Shown one piece after another: positions 27,843-36,428 of a stretch of 64,000 nucleotides of DNA. The notes under the pieces are model-generated. The model worked only from the letters and a program-made list of their open reading frames with translations. It did not search any database and was not told where the DNA came from. This stretch comes from an uncultured Bacillota bacterium (lineage in GTDB: Bacteria; Bacillota; Clostridia; Lachnospirales; Lachnospiraceae): positions 82,798-146,797 of the forward strand of contig CASEXH010000003.1 in assembly GCA_949291945.1 (NCBI GenBank), written 5' to 3'. Made by a program: the position numbers and the translations under genes. Position 1 is the stretch's first letter; each line of letters opens with the position of its first letter.

Positions 27843-28631
27843 TTAATATTCTCCCTCTCTTCTTGCCTGAACCACAAAACGGGTGGCATCATTCCCTGTA
27901 CAGGTAGAAAGAGTTATGATCTTGTCCTCTTTTGTCACATCCACTCCAAAATCCACCAGAGACTGGGCCTTCATACTGTCCAGATACTGCTGGAACTGCT
28001 GATCAGGAGCAGAAAATAATGTATACACCTCTCCTGCCGCATCTACCACATGGCTGGAAAAAATCTCATATCGGTAGTTCTTATCCGGCGTACATATCCA
28101 TATATACCGTCCAGGCAGGGAATCCTGGCTCTGGAAATACTTTCTGAGAGTTCCAAACATGGAACCGTTTCTCATATTATGTCCGTAAATGATAGTATTG
28201 CAGTCCTGAAAGTCACTGCTGTTGGTATACTCGATAAATATGGAGCCTGCGGAATTAGAGTTTCTTTCAAAGGTATGATGAAGATAGTAATCATTGTCTG
28301 TTCCCTTCATCACCGGATAGCTGATCTCTGTTCCCTCAATCTGTATCCATGCAATAATATCCTGGTTGATTGCCGTCAGACTCTCCCAGTCTACCTCAGG
28401 AGGCACCGGTCGATCCACTGCTTCACCCTCCAGTAACTCATCCGTCTCCTCCTGAGGTTCCTCCTGAACGTATTCCCGGATACGGTCATATTCCTGGGTT
28501 CCCGCCCGATATTCCAGAAATATCCGCCCCAGCTGTACAGCTGAAAACACAAATACACAGGCAGCAATGACTACTACAATGTACCGGAAAATGTCACCTG
28601 CTGTTTTCTTTTTTTTCTTACCTCTGCTCAT
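27843..28631 (-). CDS. srtB: Class B sortase
   Basis: 262 residues. N-terminal membrane anchor (about 15-32), then a class B fold with catalytic His in YGHNMRNGSMFG, catalytic Cys in ITLSTCTGND and Arg in TRFVVQARREG. Joins sorting-signal proteins to the peptidoglycan. No obvious substrate with a sorting signal is encoded nearby. It sits downstream of the zinc-ribbon membrane protein, possibly in one transcript. Confidence 0.92.
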   Translation of the reverse strand: MSRGKKKKKTAGDIFRYIVVVIAACVFVFSAVQLGRIFLEYRAGTQEYDRIREYVQEEPQEETDELLEGEAVDRPVPPEVDWESLTAINQDIIAWIQIEGTEISYPVMKGTDNDYYLHHTFERNSNSAGSIFIEYTNSSDFQDCNTIIYGHNMRNGSMFGTLRKYFQSQDSLPGRYIWICTPDKNYRYEIFSSHVVDAAGEVYTLFSAPDQQFQQYLDSMKAQSLVDFGVDVTKEDKIITLSTCTGNDATRFVVQARREGEY

Positions 28632-28648
28632 ATTCCGCTCCTGTCTAT

Positions 28649-29848
28649 TTAATACAAGTTGTCATAAAATCCGTTGTAATCCTCCGAAACAATACCGCTG
28701 CTGGGTACCAGCCGGCATGAATAGCCCTCAGAGTTCACAGTTGCCCCCTCCGGAAGGACCACATTTTTATATACGGAGCAATATGCCGGATATTCTGACG
28801 TAGGAGTTTTCTCCATCATAACTCCAAAAGAATAATAGGACTGTTCTCCATCACTGTATGGATCTTCATAAGGAATCTCATATGTAACATATCCAAAGTC
28901 TTCTCCCACTGCCTCAATGTCATAGGTTCCTGCCGGGAAATCTATCCCTGCTGTCTTAGTGCCGCTGACATCTATCGTCTCAGTAACCGGATTGTCTGTC
29001 CGTTCCTCCAAGTTCTGAGTTTGAGCATTCTCTGATACAAAAGACACCGGATTCATCCCATCCACACAGACCAGTGTTCCTGTAAACAGTGGAATCCCTT
29101 CTGCCCGTTCAATCTCGTATTCTTCTGTCCCGAAAGATTCCCTTCTGTAGATGGAATGGGTATTGTCATGGACTTCAAAACTGCTTCCCTCTGAGCCGGT
29201 TACAGTATATTCTCCCTCCGGTATGTCGGTTCCTACCATATACATTCCTGCCGGAAGCTGGCTGTCCCAGTGTTCTCCCTGAGCCGGAAGCTGTTCCTGT
29301 ATTTCCTCATAATCATAGTTATAGCTTACTACAGCCCCGCTTCCGTCTGTGGCCTCCCGGATGAAGCCAAACACTGACATGCCTGCCGTTACCAGTATGA
29401 ACACCAGAATTATAACAGCCACCACAACCATTGTCTTGGAGGACTGGCTTTTTCTTCCTTTTGAAGCAGAAAAAGCACTCTTTATATTTTTAAAATCTGT
29501 ACCCTGATAACGTCCGACCCCTGCCTGCTGCCGAAAGGCCTGGTTCCCGGGCTGCTGCCTGAAAGCTTTGGCTCCGGTCCCGGTCTTTGGAGCTGTCCCT
29601 TTATTCTGTCCGGGACTTTCTGCTTTCCCCTTCCCGGCCCTTTTATTTTCATTCAACACCGGCTGTTTATATTGTTTTACCCCCTGCTCTGTATGAACAT
29701 GACTCATAGACTCCATGGAAGCATGATCGTATTTCGACCGATTCAGACAATCCCGGTACATTTCATCAGACTTTTGGTTGTTCATGCCGCACTCTGTGCA
29801 GATACCGTCTTTCAATTTTCCGCCGCAAAGGCTGCAGGTATACTTCAT
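28649..29848 (-). CDS. Zinc-ribbon single-pass membrane protein
   Basis: 399 residues. N-terminal zinc ribbon CSLCGGKLKDGICTECG (CxxC...CxxC), a basic Gln/Arg/Gly-rich linker (about 60-130), one membrane helix (about 140-165) and an extracellular beta-rich part with repeated modules (MYMVGTDIPEGEYTV and AGIDFPAGTYDIEAVG are similar, suggesting two copies). The zinc ribbon should be cytoplasmic. It precedes srtB by 17 nt, suggesting an envelope role, but I do not recognise a family beyond this. Confidence 0.6.
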   Translation of the reverse strand: MKYTCSLCGGKLKDGICTECGMNNQKSDEMYRDCLNRSKYDHASMESMSHVHTEQGVKQYKQPVLNENKRAGKGKAESPGQNKGTAPKTGTGAKAFRQQPGNQAFRQQAGVGRYQGTDFKNIKSAFSASKGRKSQSSKTMVVVAVIILVFILVTAGMSVFGFIREATDGSGAVVSYNYDYEEIQEQLPAQGEHWDSQLPAGMYMVGTDIPEGEYTVTGSEGSSFEVHDNTHSIYRRESFGTEEYEIERAEGIPLFTGTLVCVDGMNPVSFVSENAQTQNLEERTDNPVTETIDVSGTKTAGIDFPAGTYDIEAVGEDFGYVTYEIPYEDPYSDGEQSYYSFGVMMEKTPTSEYPAYCSVYKNVVLPEGATVNSEGYSCRLVPSSGIVSEDYNGFYDNLY

Positions 29849-29922
29849 ATCTCACCCTCCCTCTCCCTTTTTTACCCATTTTAACATATTTTTTCAGGAA
29901 CTACACCTAAATCTGTGTAAAA

Positions 29923-29962
29923 AAGAAGCCAATGACCTCTCTCCTGTCACTGGCTTTTCTTC
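29923..29962 (-). terminator. Terminator after the initiator tRNA
   Basis: AAGAAGCCAATGAC / GTCACTGGCTTTT hairpin just beyond the tRNA 3' end on the minus strand with a U-tract. It separates the tRNA from the zinc-ribbon gene. Confidence 0.7.
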
Positions 29963-29972
29963 ATACTTTAAA

Positions 29973-30046
29973 TAGCGGGAGTAGGATTTGAACCTACGAC
30001 CTTTGGGTTATGAGCCCAACGAGCTTCCAGACTGCTCCACCCCGCG
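29973..30046 (-). tRNA. Initiator tRNA-fMet (CAU)
   Basis: 74 nt. Starts CGCGGGGTGGAGCAG. Anticodon loop CTCATAA with CAT, closed by three G-C pairs (GGG/CCC), the initiator hallmark. The first pair is a mismatch, as in initiators, but is C1:U72 here rather than C1:A72. CCA is not encoded. Confidence 0.93.
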
Positions 30047-30206
30047 TCAATTATTTCTTATTAATATAAGTATAGTCCTCAGGCAGTACTTTGTCAAGCC
30101 TATGGCACTTTTTCTTGTTCCGGCAGATCATCTGTGTTATCTTTATCCTATGAATATGAAGACGTGGCATTAAACATATGTCACGGCTCCCAAAAAGGAG
30201 TATGTT

Positions 30207-31124
30207 ATGAACCAGACTTCTAAATTAAAAGAACAAAAAGATCATGGAACTTCTGTATTTCCCTGCGGATTATATGAAGTTTTTGACGATGCTCCCTGGG
30301 ACGGCGTAAAGCATCACTGGCATGACGAGATCGAAGTCCTCTATTTTATGAAAGGCAGTTTTAAAGTGACCATTAATATGGAAAGCTTTTCCATTGACCA
30401 GGAATGTTTTTTCTTTGTCAATCCGGGAGAGATTCATTCTGTGGAAGTTTACACCCCTGCTGTAGAATCTGCTGTTGTATTTCATCCCTGCATCCTGAAT
30501 TTCGAGCACTACGATCTTGCCCAAACCCAACTGCTCCAGCCCCTGACTAAAGGAGAAATCCAGCTCCCCCGTTTCCTGGACATAAACCATCCGGCGTTCT
30601 CCAGGATCAAGAAGGAATATCTGGATATCCTGAATGTCTTTCATCAGACCGGCTTCTTTCTCTCAGGAGAATATGAAACCGTTACCGAAGACGTGGCTTC
30701 TCAGCTTTTTATCCGGGCAGGGCTTCTGAAGATCCTGGGAACTCTTTCCTCTTTTTCCCTGCTGACCCATCCTGAAAAAACAGATGATTATCGGGTCCAG
30801 ATCATCAAGTCTTCCCTGGAATTTATCCGAAATCATTATCAGGAAAGGATTTACATACGGGCTCTGGCTGAAAATGCCAATATGAATGAGCAATATTTCT
30901 GTCGATTTTTCAAAAAAATACTTGGAAAATCCCCGATCACTTATATTAACGAATACCGGATCAAACAGGCTATTATCATTCTTCAGACCACTGATGAAGC
31001 CATCATGGACATCTGTCTGGACTGCGGTTTTAATAATCTAGGGAATTTTCTCCGGGAATTTAAAAAGCACACCGGCTTCACTCCGCTTCAGTACCGTAAA
31101 CATTTTTCATCTAAAAAGTCATAA
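30207..31124 (+). CDS. AraC-family regulator with cupin domain
   Basis: 305 residues. N-terminal sugar-sensing cupin-like domain (WHDEIEVLYFMKGSFKV, FFVNPGEIHSVEVY) and two C-terminal HTH (LAENANMNEQYFCRFFKKI, IMDICLDCGFNNLGNFLREF). Upstream of and codirectional with the GH13 gene, which it probably activates in response to a sugar. ATG follows AAAAGGAG. Confidence 0.9.
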   Translation: MNQTSKLKEQKDHGTSVFPCGLYEVFDDAPWDGVKHHWHDEIEVLYFMKGSFKVTINMESFSIDQECFFFVNPGEIHSVEVYTPAVESAVVFHPCILNFEHYDLAQTQLLQPLTKGEIQLPRFLDINHPAFSRIKKEYLDILNVFHQTGFFLSGEYETVTEDVASQLFIRAGLLKILGTLSSFSLLTHPEKTDDYRVQIIKSSLEFIRNHYQERIYIRALAENANMNEQYFCRFFKKILGKSPITYINEYRIKQAIIILQTTDEAIMDICLDCGFNNLGNFLREFKKHTGFTPLQYRKHFSSKKS

Positions 31125-31243
31125 TTTCGTAGTTTTTAATCAAATATTTGCAAGACCTCCATGACTTTCCACATTATAATGAGTTACCAGAAACAGGGAA
31201 CTTAAGGGCCCGGCAGAATGAATATAACGGAGGTTACAGAACA

Positions 31244-32917
31244 ATGGAAAAGAAATGGTGGCACGATAAAGTAGCCTATCAGATTTACCCGAAAAGTTTT
31301 TACGATTCTAATGGAGACGGCATTGGTGATCTCCAGGGAATCATCAGTAAATTAGACTACCTGAAAGATTTAGGGGTGGATATCCTGTGGATTTCCCCCA
31401 TCTACCCTTCACCCTTTGCAGACCAGGGATATGACATTTCCGATTATTATAATATTGACCCTACTTTCGGCACTTTGGAAGATATGGACGAGCTGATCAG
31501 AGAGGCCGGCAAACGTCAGATGTATATTCTGATGGACCTGGTAGTAAACCACTGTTCCGATGAACACGAGTGGTTTGAAAAAGCCTGTGCAGATCCATAT
31601 GGAGAATACGGCAATCTTTTCTATATCGAGGACCGGAAAGAGGGAGAGCTCCCCTGCAACTGGAGGAGTTATTTCGGCGGTCCCGTGTGGGAACCGCTCC
31701 CAGGACACCCTGACAAGCAGTACATGCATGTTTTTCATAAAAAGCAGCCGGATCTGAACTGGGAAAATCCGGCAGTAAGAGAAGAAGTTTACAAAAACAT
31801 CAATTGGTGGCTGGATAAAGGCCTGGGCGGCTTCCGGGTAGACGCTATCATTAATATAAAGAAAGCGCTTCCTTATAAGGATTATCCTTCTGACAGAGAC
31901 GACGGTCTTTCCGATATCGCCCTTATGCTGGCAGAGGCCCAGGGTATCGGAGAATTTTTAGGAGAAATGCAGGCCCGGACCTTCGGTCCCCATGACGCAT
32001 TTTCTGTGGGAGAGGTCTTCAATCTCAAAGAGGGAGAACTTCCTGATTTTGTAGGAGACAAAGGCTACTTCTCTTCGATCTTTGATTTTTCCACTACATC
32101 TTTTGGAAAAAGCGACAAGGGCTGGTATGCCTGCAAAAAGCCATCTCCTGACGACTATAAGAAATGTTTTTTTAGATCCCAGGAAGAAATGGGTGATGTC
32201 GGTTTCTACTCAAATATTATTGAAAATCATGATGAGCCAAGAGGCGTCAGCTACTATATTCCGGAAGGTGAAGTCTGCAATGCCAGCAAGAAACTTCTGG
32301 CTGCCATGTATTTCCTGATGAGAGGTCTTCCATTTATCTATCAGGGCCAGGAGATCGGCATGGAGAACCTGGGCGTTGTTCCTCTTGACCAGGTTGACGA
32401 TATCAGTGCTTTAGATCAATACCAGGTAAGCCTGGACGCAGGGCTTACGCCAGAGGAAGCATTAAAGGTAATCTCCATTTACAGCAGAGACAACGCCAGA
32501 ACACCGGTTCAGTGGACCAGCGAAAAGAACGCCGGATTTACAGAGGGCACTCCATGGCTTATGGTAAATCCCAACTATACTTCAATTAACGTGGAGGCCC
32601 AGGAAAACGATCCGGATTCTGTCCTTGCTTTCTATAAAAAGCTGATCGCTCTCCGGAAAAATCCGGATTATAAGGAAACTCTGGTATACGGTACTGTCAT
32701 TCCTTATCTGGAAGACCAGCACAATTTGATGGCTTATCACAGAAAGGGAGAAAAAGATCTGCTGGTAATCGGCAACTTTCAAAAGGATCCTCAGACTGCA
32801 GTCCTTCCTTCCACCTGCAAAAATCTTCTGCTGAACAATTACCAGGACCTGGATATGAATGAAGAAAAGACTGCAGTACATTTGAAAGGCTATCAGGCTA
32901 TTGTGATAGAACTGTAA
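31244..32917 (+). CDS. GH13 alpha-glucosidase (second copy)
   Basis: 557 residues, cytosolic. GH13 motifs: MDLVVNHCSDEHEW, GFRVDAIINIKK (nucleophile Asp), VGEVFNLKEGELP (Glu) and IIENHDEPRGVS. The N-terminus KVAYQIYPKSFYDSNGDG resembles the copy at 11244-12878 but the rest diverges, so they are paralogues of different specificity (possibly trehalose-6-phosphate or sucrose hydrolase type; not decided). Start chosen at 31244 with GGAGG at 10 nt; an upstream frame extends to 31148. No transporter is adjacent. Confidence 0.88.
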   Translation: MEKKWWHDKVAYQIYPKSFYDSNGDGIGDLQGIISKLDYLKDLGVDILWISPIYPSPFADQGYDISDYYNIDPTFGTLEDMDELIREAGKRQMYILMDLVVNHCSDEHEWFEKACADPYGEYGNLFYIEDRKEGELPCNWRSYFGGPVWEPLPGHPDKQYMHVFHKKQPDLNWENPAVREEVYKNINWWLDKGLGGFRVDAIINIKKALPYKDYPSDRDDGLSDIALMLAEAQGIGEFLGEMQARTFGPHDAFSVGEVFNLKEGELPDFVGDKGYFSSIFDFSTTSFGKSDKGWYACKKPSPDDYKKCFFRSQEEMGDVGFYSNIIENHDEPRGVSYYIPEGEVCNASKKLLAAMYFLMRGLPFIYQGQEIGMENLGVVPLDQVDDISALDQYQVSLDAGLTPEEALKVISIYSRDNARTPVQWTSEKNAGFTEGTPWLMVNPNYTSINVEAQENDPDSVLAFYKKLIALRKNPDYKETLVYGTVIPYLEDQHNLMAYHRKGEKDLLVIGNFQKDPQTAVLPSTCKNLLLNNYQDLDMNEEKTAVHLKGYQAIVIEL

Positions 32918-33060
32918 TTTTCTCAGGTCTGCCTCCTTTTCACAGAATTTACACGGAATCCTCATAGTGTTGTCACAGAAAAAACACAGGTTCCCCTTAG
33001 ACTGAATGGCAGTAACAGGGAAATCAAGTTTTTACAGCAATGTGAAAGGAGCAGACTTCT

Positions 33061-33372
33061 ATGAAAGCAAAAAAATACGGAAAATTACTGGCATTAGCCT
33101 GTGTGACTATGTTATCTGTGTCGGCCTTTACCGCCTGCAGCAATGATGAAGAAGACAGCAGTTCGGATTCTTCCAGCACCTACAGTTCAGATTCTGAAGA
33201 TACCGATTCTTCCAGTACGGATAGCACAGATGCTTCCGATTCCGGCAGCTCTGATTCCAGCAGTTCAGACACTTCTCTGGATTCTTCAGAGGACAGCAGT
33301 GATTCTTACAGCCTGGACTCTGACAGTTCCAGCTCCTACGATCTGGATTCCGACAGTTCCACGGAGGAATAA
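33061..33372 (+). CDS. Ser/Asp-rich small lipoprotein
   Basis: 103 residues. Lipoprotein signal KLLALACVTMLSVSAFTAC, then an almost entirely Ser/Asp/Glu-rich tail with irregular SDSS-type repeats. AAAGGAG precedes ATG. This composition resembles flexible surface spacers. No domain seen; function unknown. Confidence 0.7.
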   Translation: MKAKKYGKLLALACVTMLSVSAFTACSNDEEDSSSDSSSTYSSDSEDTDSSSTDSTDASDSGSSDSSSSDTSLDSSEDSSDSYSLDSDSSSSYDLDSDSSTEE

Positions 33373-33454
33373 AACATATATCGTCTCTGAACTGTTTTGA
33401 AACTATGATACCTTTCGTGTTTTATATTTTCTTTACAGGGAAGTGATTATTTTG

Positions 33455-33718
33455 ATGGGAGTATTACATGTTAATAGGGACAATAAGATTTTTTTAGACA
33501 ATTACGCAGAACACAAAAAAATCAATTTAAGCTCAGGCCAGTATATCTATTTTCGGGTAAAGAACAGCTGGATTCCGGTCATCGTCAAATATTCCCCTGA
33601 GTCAGGCCGGTGGTGTTTCTGCCATATGGAAAATATTAATATCAATGGCAGGGAAGCCATGATCAAAGATTTTTACGATCCGGAAGATCCTGACAGCCAG
33701 GAATCTGGAGATAAGTAA
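33455..33718 (+). CDS. DUF5348-like small protein
   Basis: 87 residues. MGVLHVNRDNKIFLDNY... with GQYIYFRVKNSWIPVIVKY and an acidic C-terminus. The pattern resembles DUF5348, a small beta protein. GTG at 33443 is an alternative start; AGGGAAG lies between the two options, so the start is uncertain. Function unknown. Confidence 0.6.
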   Translation: MGVLHVNRDNKIFLDNYAEHKKINLSSGQYIYFRVKNSWIPVIVKYSPESGRWCFCHMENININGREAMIKDFYDPEDPDSQESGDK

Positions 33719-33720
33719 AA

Positions 33721-33776
33721 TAAGTCTGTCTCATACAGCTCTGAGGAAAGATTTGCTGAATGAGGCAGACTTTTTT
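33721..33776 (+). terminator. Terminator after the DUF5348 gene
   Basis: AAGTCTGTCTCAT / ATGAGGCAGACTT stem followed by TTTTTT. Confidence 0.8.
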
Positions 33777-33834
33777 CAACAAATTGAATGCTATGCCTTT
33801 GCGTTACTGGTTATTGCAATTCTAACTTATACGC

Positions 33835-33889
33835 ATAAAAAATAGCCGTCCTGTTTCTTTGGCGAAAACTAACGGCTATTTTTTATAGT
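33835..33889. terminator. Bidirectional hairpin between DUF5348 and URO-D genes
   Basis: AATAGCCGT (33841-33849) / ACGGCTATT (33872-33880) flanked by A- and T-runs on both sides. Confidence 0.8.
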
Positions 33890-33983
33890 TATTCGCCGGA
33901 TCGGGTGACCTGCACTCACCTTCCGGCTCCCTTGTTAAGTGTATTATAGTCAACTGCCCTGAGGTTGTCAGCCAAAACTGTCC

Positions 33984-35264
33984 TTAATACTTCCCGTATT
34001 TATCCAAGGTCTCAAACATCGCCTCCAGATTCTCCGGTTTGCAGTTTTCCAGAGAGCCATTGAAGTCGAAGAGGTATCCTCCTCCCGGAGCACAGACATC
34101 CAGAAGCCTTTTTGTTTCCTCGATGATATCCTCTTTTTTTCCAAACTCCATACGGCTGATAGAAAGATTTCCGCAGATAGCCGCTGTATCCCCAAGTACT
34201 CTCTTTGCCTCGGCCATGTCCACATTTTCAAAATGATAGAAAACTTTTCCCTTAGGAACATCTGTCAGGAATTTTAATCTGGTATTGTATGGGCCCTCTG
34301 TATAAATATAGGGTGTAACATCCATATCGATCAGGGCCATTATGATCTTGCGCAAAGGCTTCCAGTAGAACCTTTCATACTGTTCATCACTCATAAAGCC
34401 GTCCATAGCCTTGTGGAGCGGGAAGAACACTCTTTTCACCGGCATATCTGCAAAGCGGAAATACTGAAGGGCCTGGATCTGCTGCTGGGCAAACATTTCG
34501 CAGGCTTTGTCAATATAATCTGCCATATCCGGATCTGTCAGATCTTCAAAGATTCCCATGGTTCCCCGGAAATAGTCCCCCAGAATATCATATGGCGCTT
34601 CAGAAGATCCGGTCATCATCGGCGGAAAGCCCATCTGCTCTAAAATCTTACTATATTTTGCTGAGGCTGCCGCCGCCTTGGCGTCTTCTTCTCCGATCTG
34701 TCTGATCTTTTGAAAAGTTTCCTGGATCTCATCACTGTAGCAGGGAGAGAGGAAAGTCGTATTCAACACAATAGTAGGCGTCAGCTGCAGGCCGGCTGTC
34801 CCCGGAAGATTTTGATATGCCCTGGGAATATATTTCCGCAGCATAAATCCTGTAAAATCATTGAGCATCTCCGGGTATTCTTCCGGAAGCATCAGTTCCC
34901 GCTCAATGATCTGATGGGAGCTGTAAGGGCTGACCCTGGTGCCAGGCCTGCCTGGCCAGTCGATCATAGAGGAACCTGCGATCTCGTTGGCTTTTCCGCT
35001 GGTAAATCGAGGGTATAAGCCGATATCCAGCTGAGGATGGTCCTTATGAAACTGCACTGCCGCCTGCCCGGCTTTGTCAAAATCATAATAGATATCTGCA
35101 TAACTGGAACCATAGGCTCTCTGCATATAAGAAGAAAAGAATGCAAATACCGGTACTTTATCCGGCGTCCCTAAATGAATTGCTGTTTCTACCCGCTCCA
35201 AACGTTCCTGATACAATTTCTGCTCCGACGTTAAGGTTGTTGTTTCCCCTTCATTTTTACACAT
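33984..35264 (-). CDS. Uroporphyrinogen decarboxylase (URO-D) fold protein, methyltransferase-like
   Basis: 426 residues. URO-D superfamily barrel with VPVFAFFSSYMQRAYG near the N-terminus, SEAPYDILGDYFRGTMG, and the late metal-site-like segment FDFNGSLENCKPENLEAM. Homologues outside heme synthesis act as cobalamin- or thiol-dependent methyltransferases (MtaA/CmuA type). It lacks neighbouring heme genes. No corrinoid protein is adjacent, so the substrate is unknown. A palindromic operator candidate lies upstream. Confidence 0.7.
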   Translation of the reverse strand: MCKNEGETTTLTSEQKLYQERLERVETAIHLGTPDKVPVFAFFSSYMQRAYGSSYADIYYDFDKAGQAAVQFHKDHPQLDIGLYPRFTSGKANEIAGSSMIDWPGRPGTRVSPYSSHQIIERELMLPEEYPEMLNDFTGFMLRKYIPRAYQNLPGTAGLQLTPTIVLNTTFLSPCYSDEIQETFQKIRQIGEEDAKAAAASAKYSKILEQMGFPPMMTGSSEAPYDILGDYFRGTMGIFEDLTDPDMADYIDKACEMFAQQQIQALQYFRFADMPVKRVFFPLHKAMDGFMSDEQYERFYWKPLRKIIMALIDMDVTPYIYTEGPYNTRLKFLTDVPKGKVFYHFENVDMAEAKRVLGDTAAICGNLSISRMEFGKKEDIIEETKRLLDVCAPGGGYLFDFNGSLENCKPENLEAMFETLDKYGKY

Positions 35265-35708
35265 AGAAATACCTCCTCTTCTGTTATTAAATATATTTTA
35301 CCGCAGTTTTTTCACAATAGCCAGATGTGCCATATATTGAAATTCAAAGCCTTTCATACTACAATATGTAGTATTACAGTTCGATTCTAATTTTCTATTG
35401 ACTTTATTCCCTGCTGGTATTATCCTAAAATTGCAGATAATTTTATGCAGGAAGCTGCTGCTTCAAATTTTCTTATTATTTCTTACATGCATAGCCATGC
35501 ATGATCTATATTTTCCAGTCCCTTTCGGACAATTTTCAATTTTGAAGTCAATCATTATCAGAATCAGTAAAACGCATTGTCTGTCTTTATATTTTCTGCT
35601 ATAGTACACATAGCAGATCAGGCTTTTTGCATACCGTTTTACAGAAAGGAATCTATGTCAAAAAATCCAACTCAGAAATCTGCTCCATTCCGGCGGGAAT
35701 TTTTCTCT
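35265..35708. other. 444-nt intergenic region upstream of the URO-D gene
   Basis: It holds the palindrome at 35356-35374 and an A/T-rich minus-strand promoter area for the URO-D gene (TAAAAT around 35297). Otherwise nothing I can support. Confidence 0.5.
35356..35374. promoter_or_regulatory. Palindromic operator candidate ATACTAC-N5-GTAGTAT
   Basis: Perfect 7-bp arms with a 5-nt centre in the intergenic space between the URO-D gene and the fadR-like gene. A GntR/FadR dimer is the obvious candidate binder, since such a gene is next to it. Inference from position and symmetry only. Confidence 0.45.
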
Positions 35709-36428
35709 TTATTCCCCAATCTGATATGCATTTAAATCTTCATCGATAATATTATAATGCTCCCGGATTGCCTTCACGCCCTCCTGGACATCGTTTTTTA
35801 TAAGACAGTCGTATACTCTGCGATGGCATTTCAGCAGCCGGTCCCAGTTTTTCTGGGTAATATGCAGGGTATAGTCGCTGATCATTGTCTCAAACAGTTC
35901 TGAAAGAGCCTCATTTAAAAGTACAAGCAGATGGTTGCCGGAAATCTGGATCAGATAGTCGTGAAACTGTTTGTCCAGCTTTACTCTTTCTTTCGCCTGG
36001 CACTGATCGATCTTGTCCAGAATCTCCCCCAGTTCTTCTCTGGCTTCCGGGTCAGGATTTTTTGCAGCAAGAAGGAAAGCTCCGATCTCAATAAATCTCC
36101 GGAGCTGGCTGATCTCCACATAGTTGCTTTCTTTCGTAAACAGCAATACAGAAAAGAGACTGCTCAGGCTCTGCCCGATGTGATTTACCAGAAAGTTGCC
36201 CTGGCCCTGACGGCATTCCAGCAATCCCATGTTTTCTAAGGTCCTTAAAGCCTCCCGGATAGAATTTCGGCTCAGCCCCAGAGTTGACATAAGTTCCCGT
36301 TCAGAAGGAATCTTGCCGCCGAATTTCACATCCCCTTTTTTCACCAGCTCTTTAATGTATTCAATCACCAAAAAATAAACTTTTTCACTTTCTCCTGTAT
36401 TTTCTGTTTTCTCTGTTTTTTCACCCAT
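35709..36428 (-). CDS. GntR-family regulator, FadR subfamily
   Basis: 239 residues. Winged HTH with KIPSERELMSTLGLSRNSIREAL and an all-helical FCD ligand domain (about 90-230). Last gene of the lrgA-lrgB-kinase-fadR operon; its start overlaps the upstream gene's stop by 8 nt. Ligand unknown. Confidence 0.88.
   Translation of the reverse strand: MGEKTEKTENTGESEKVYFLVIEYIKELVKKGDVKFGGKIPSERELMSTLGLSRNSIREALRTLENMGLLECRQGQGNFLVNHIGQSLSSLFSVLLFTKESNYVEISQLRRFIEIGAFLLAAKNPDPEAREELGEILDKIDQCQAKERVKLDKQFHDYLIQISGNHLLVLLNEALSELFETMISDYTLHITQKNWDRLLKCHRRVYDCLIKNDVQEGVKAIREHYNIIDEDLNAYQIGE

Noticed and set aside
35398..35604. 68-codon frame in the gap upstream of the URO-D gene
   Set aside because: No ribosome site, unusual hydrophobic composition and no similarity to known proteins.
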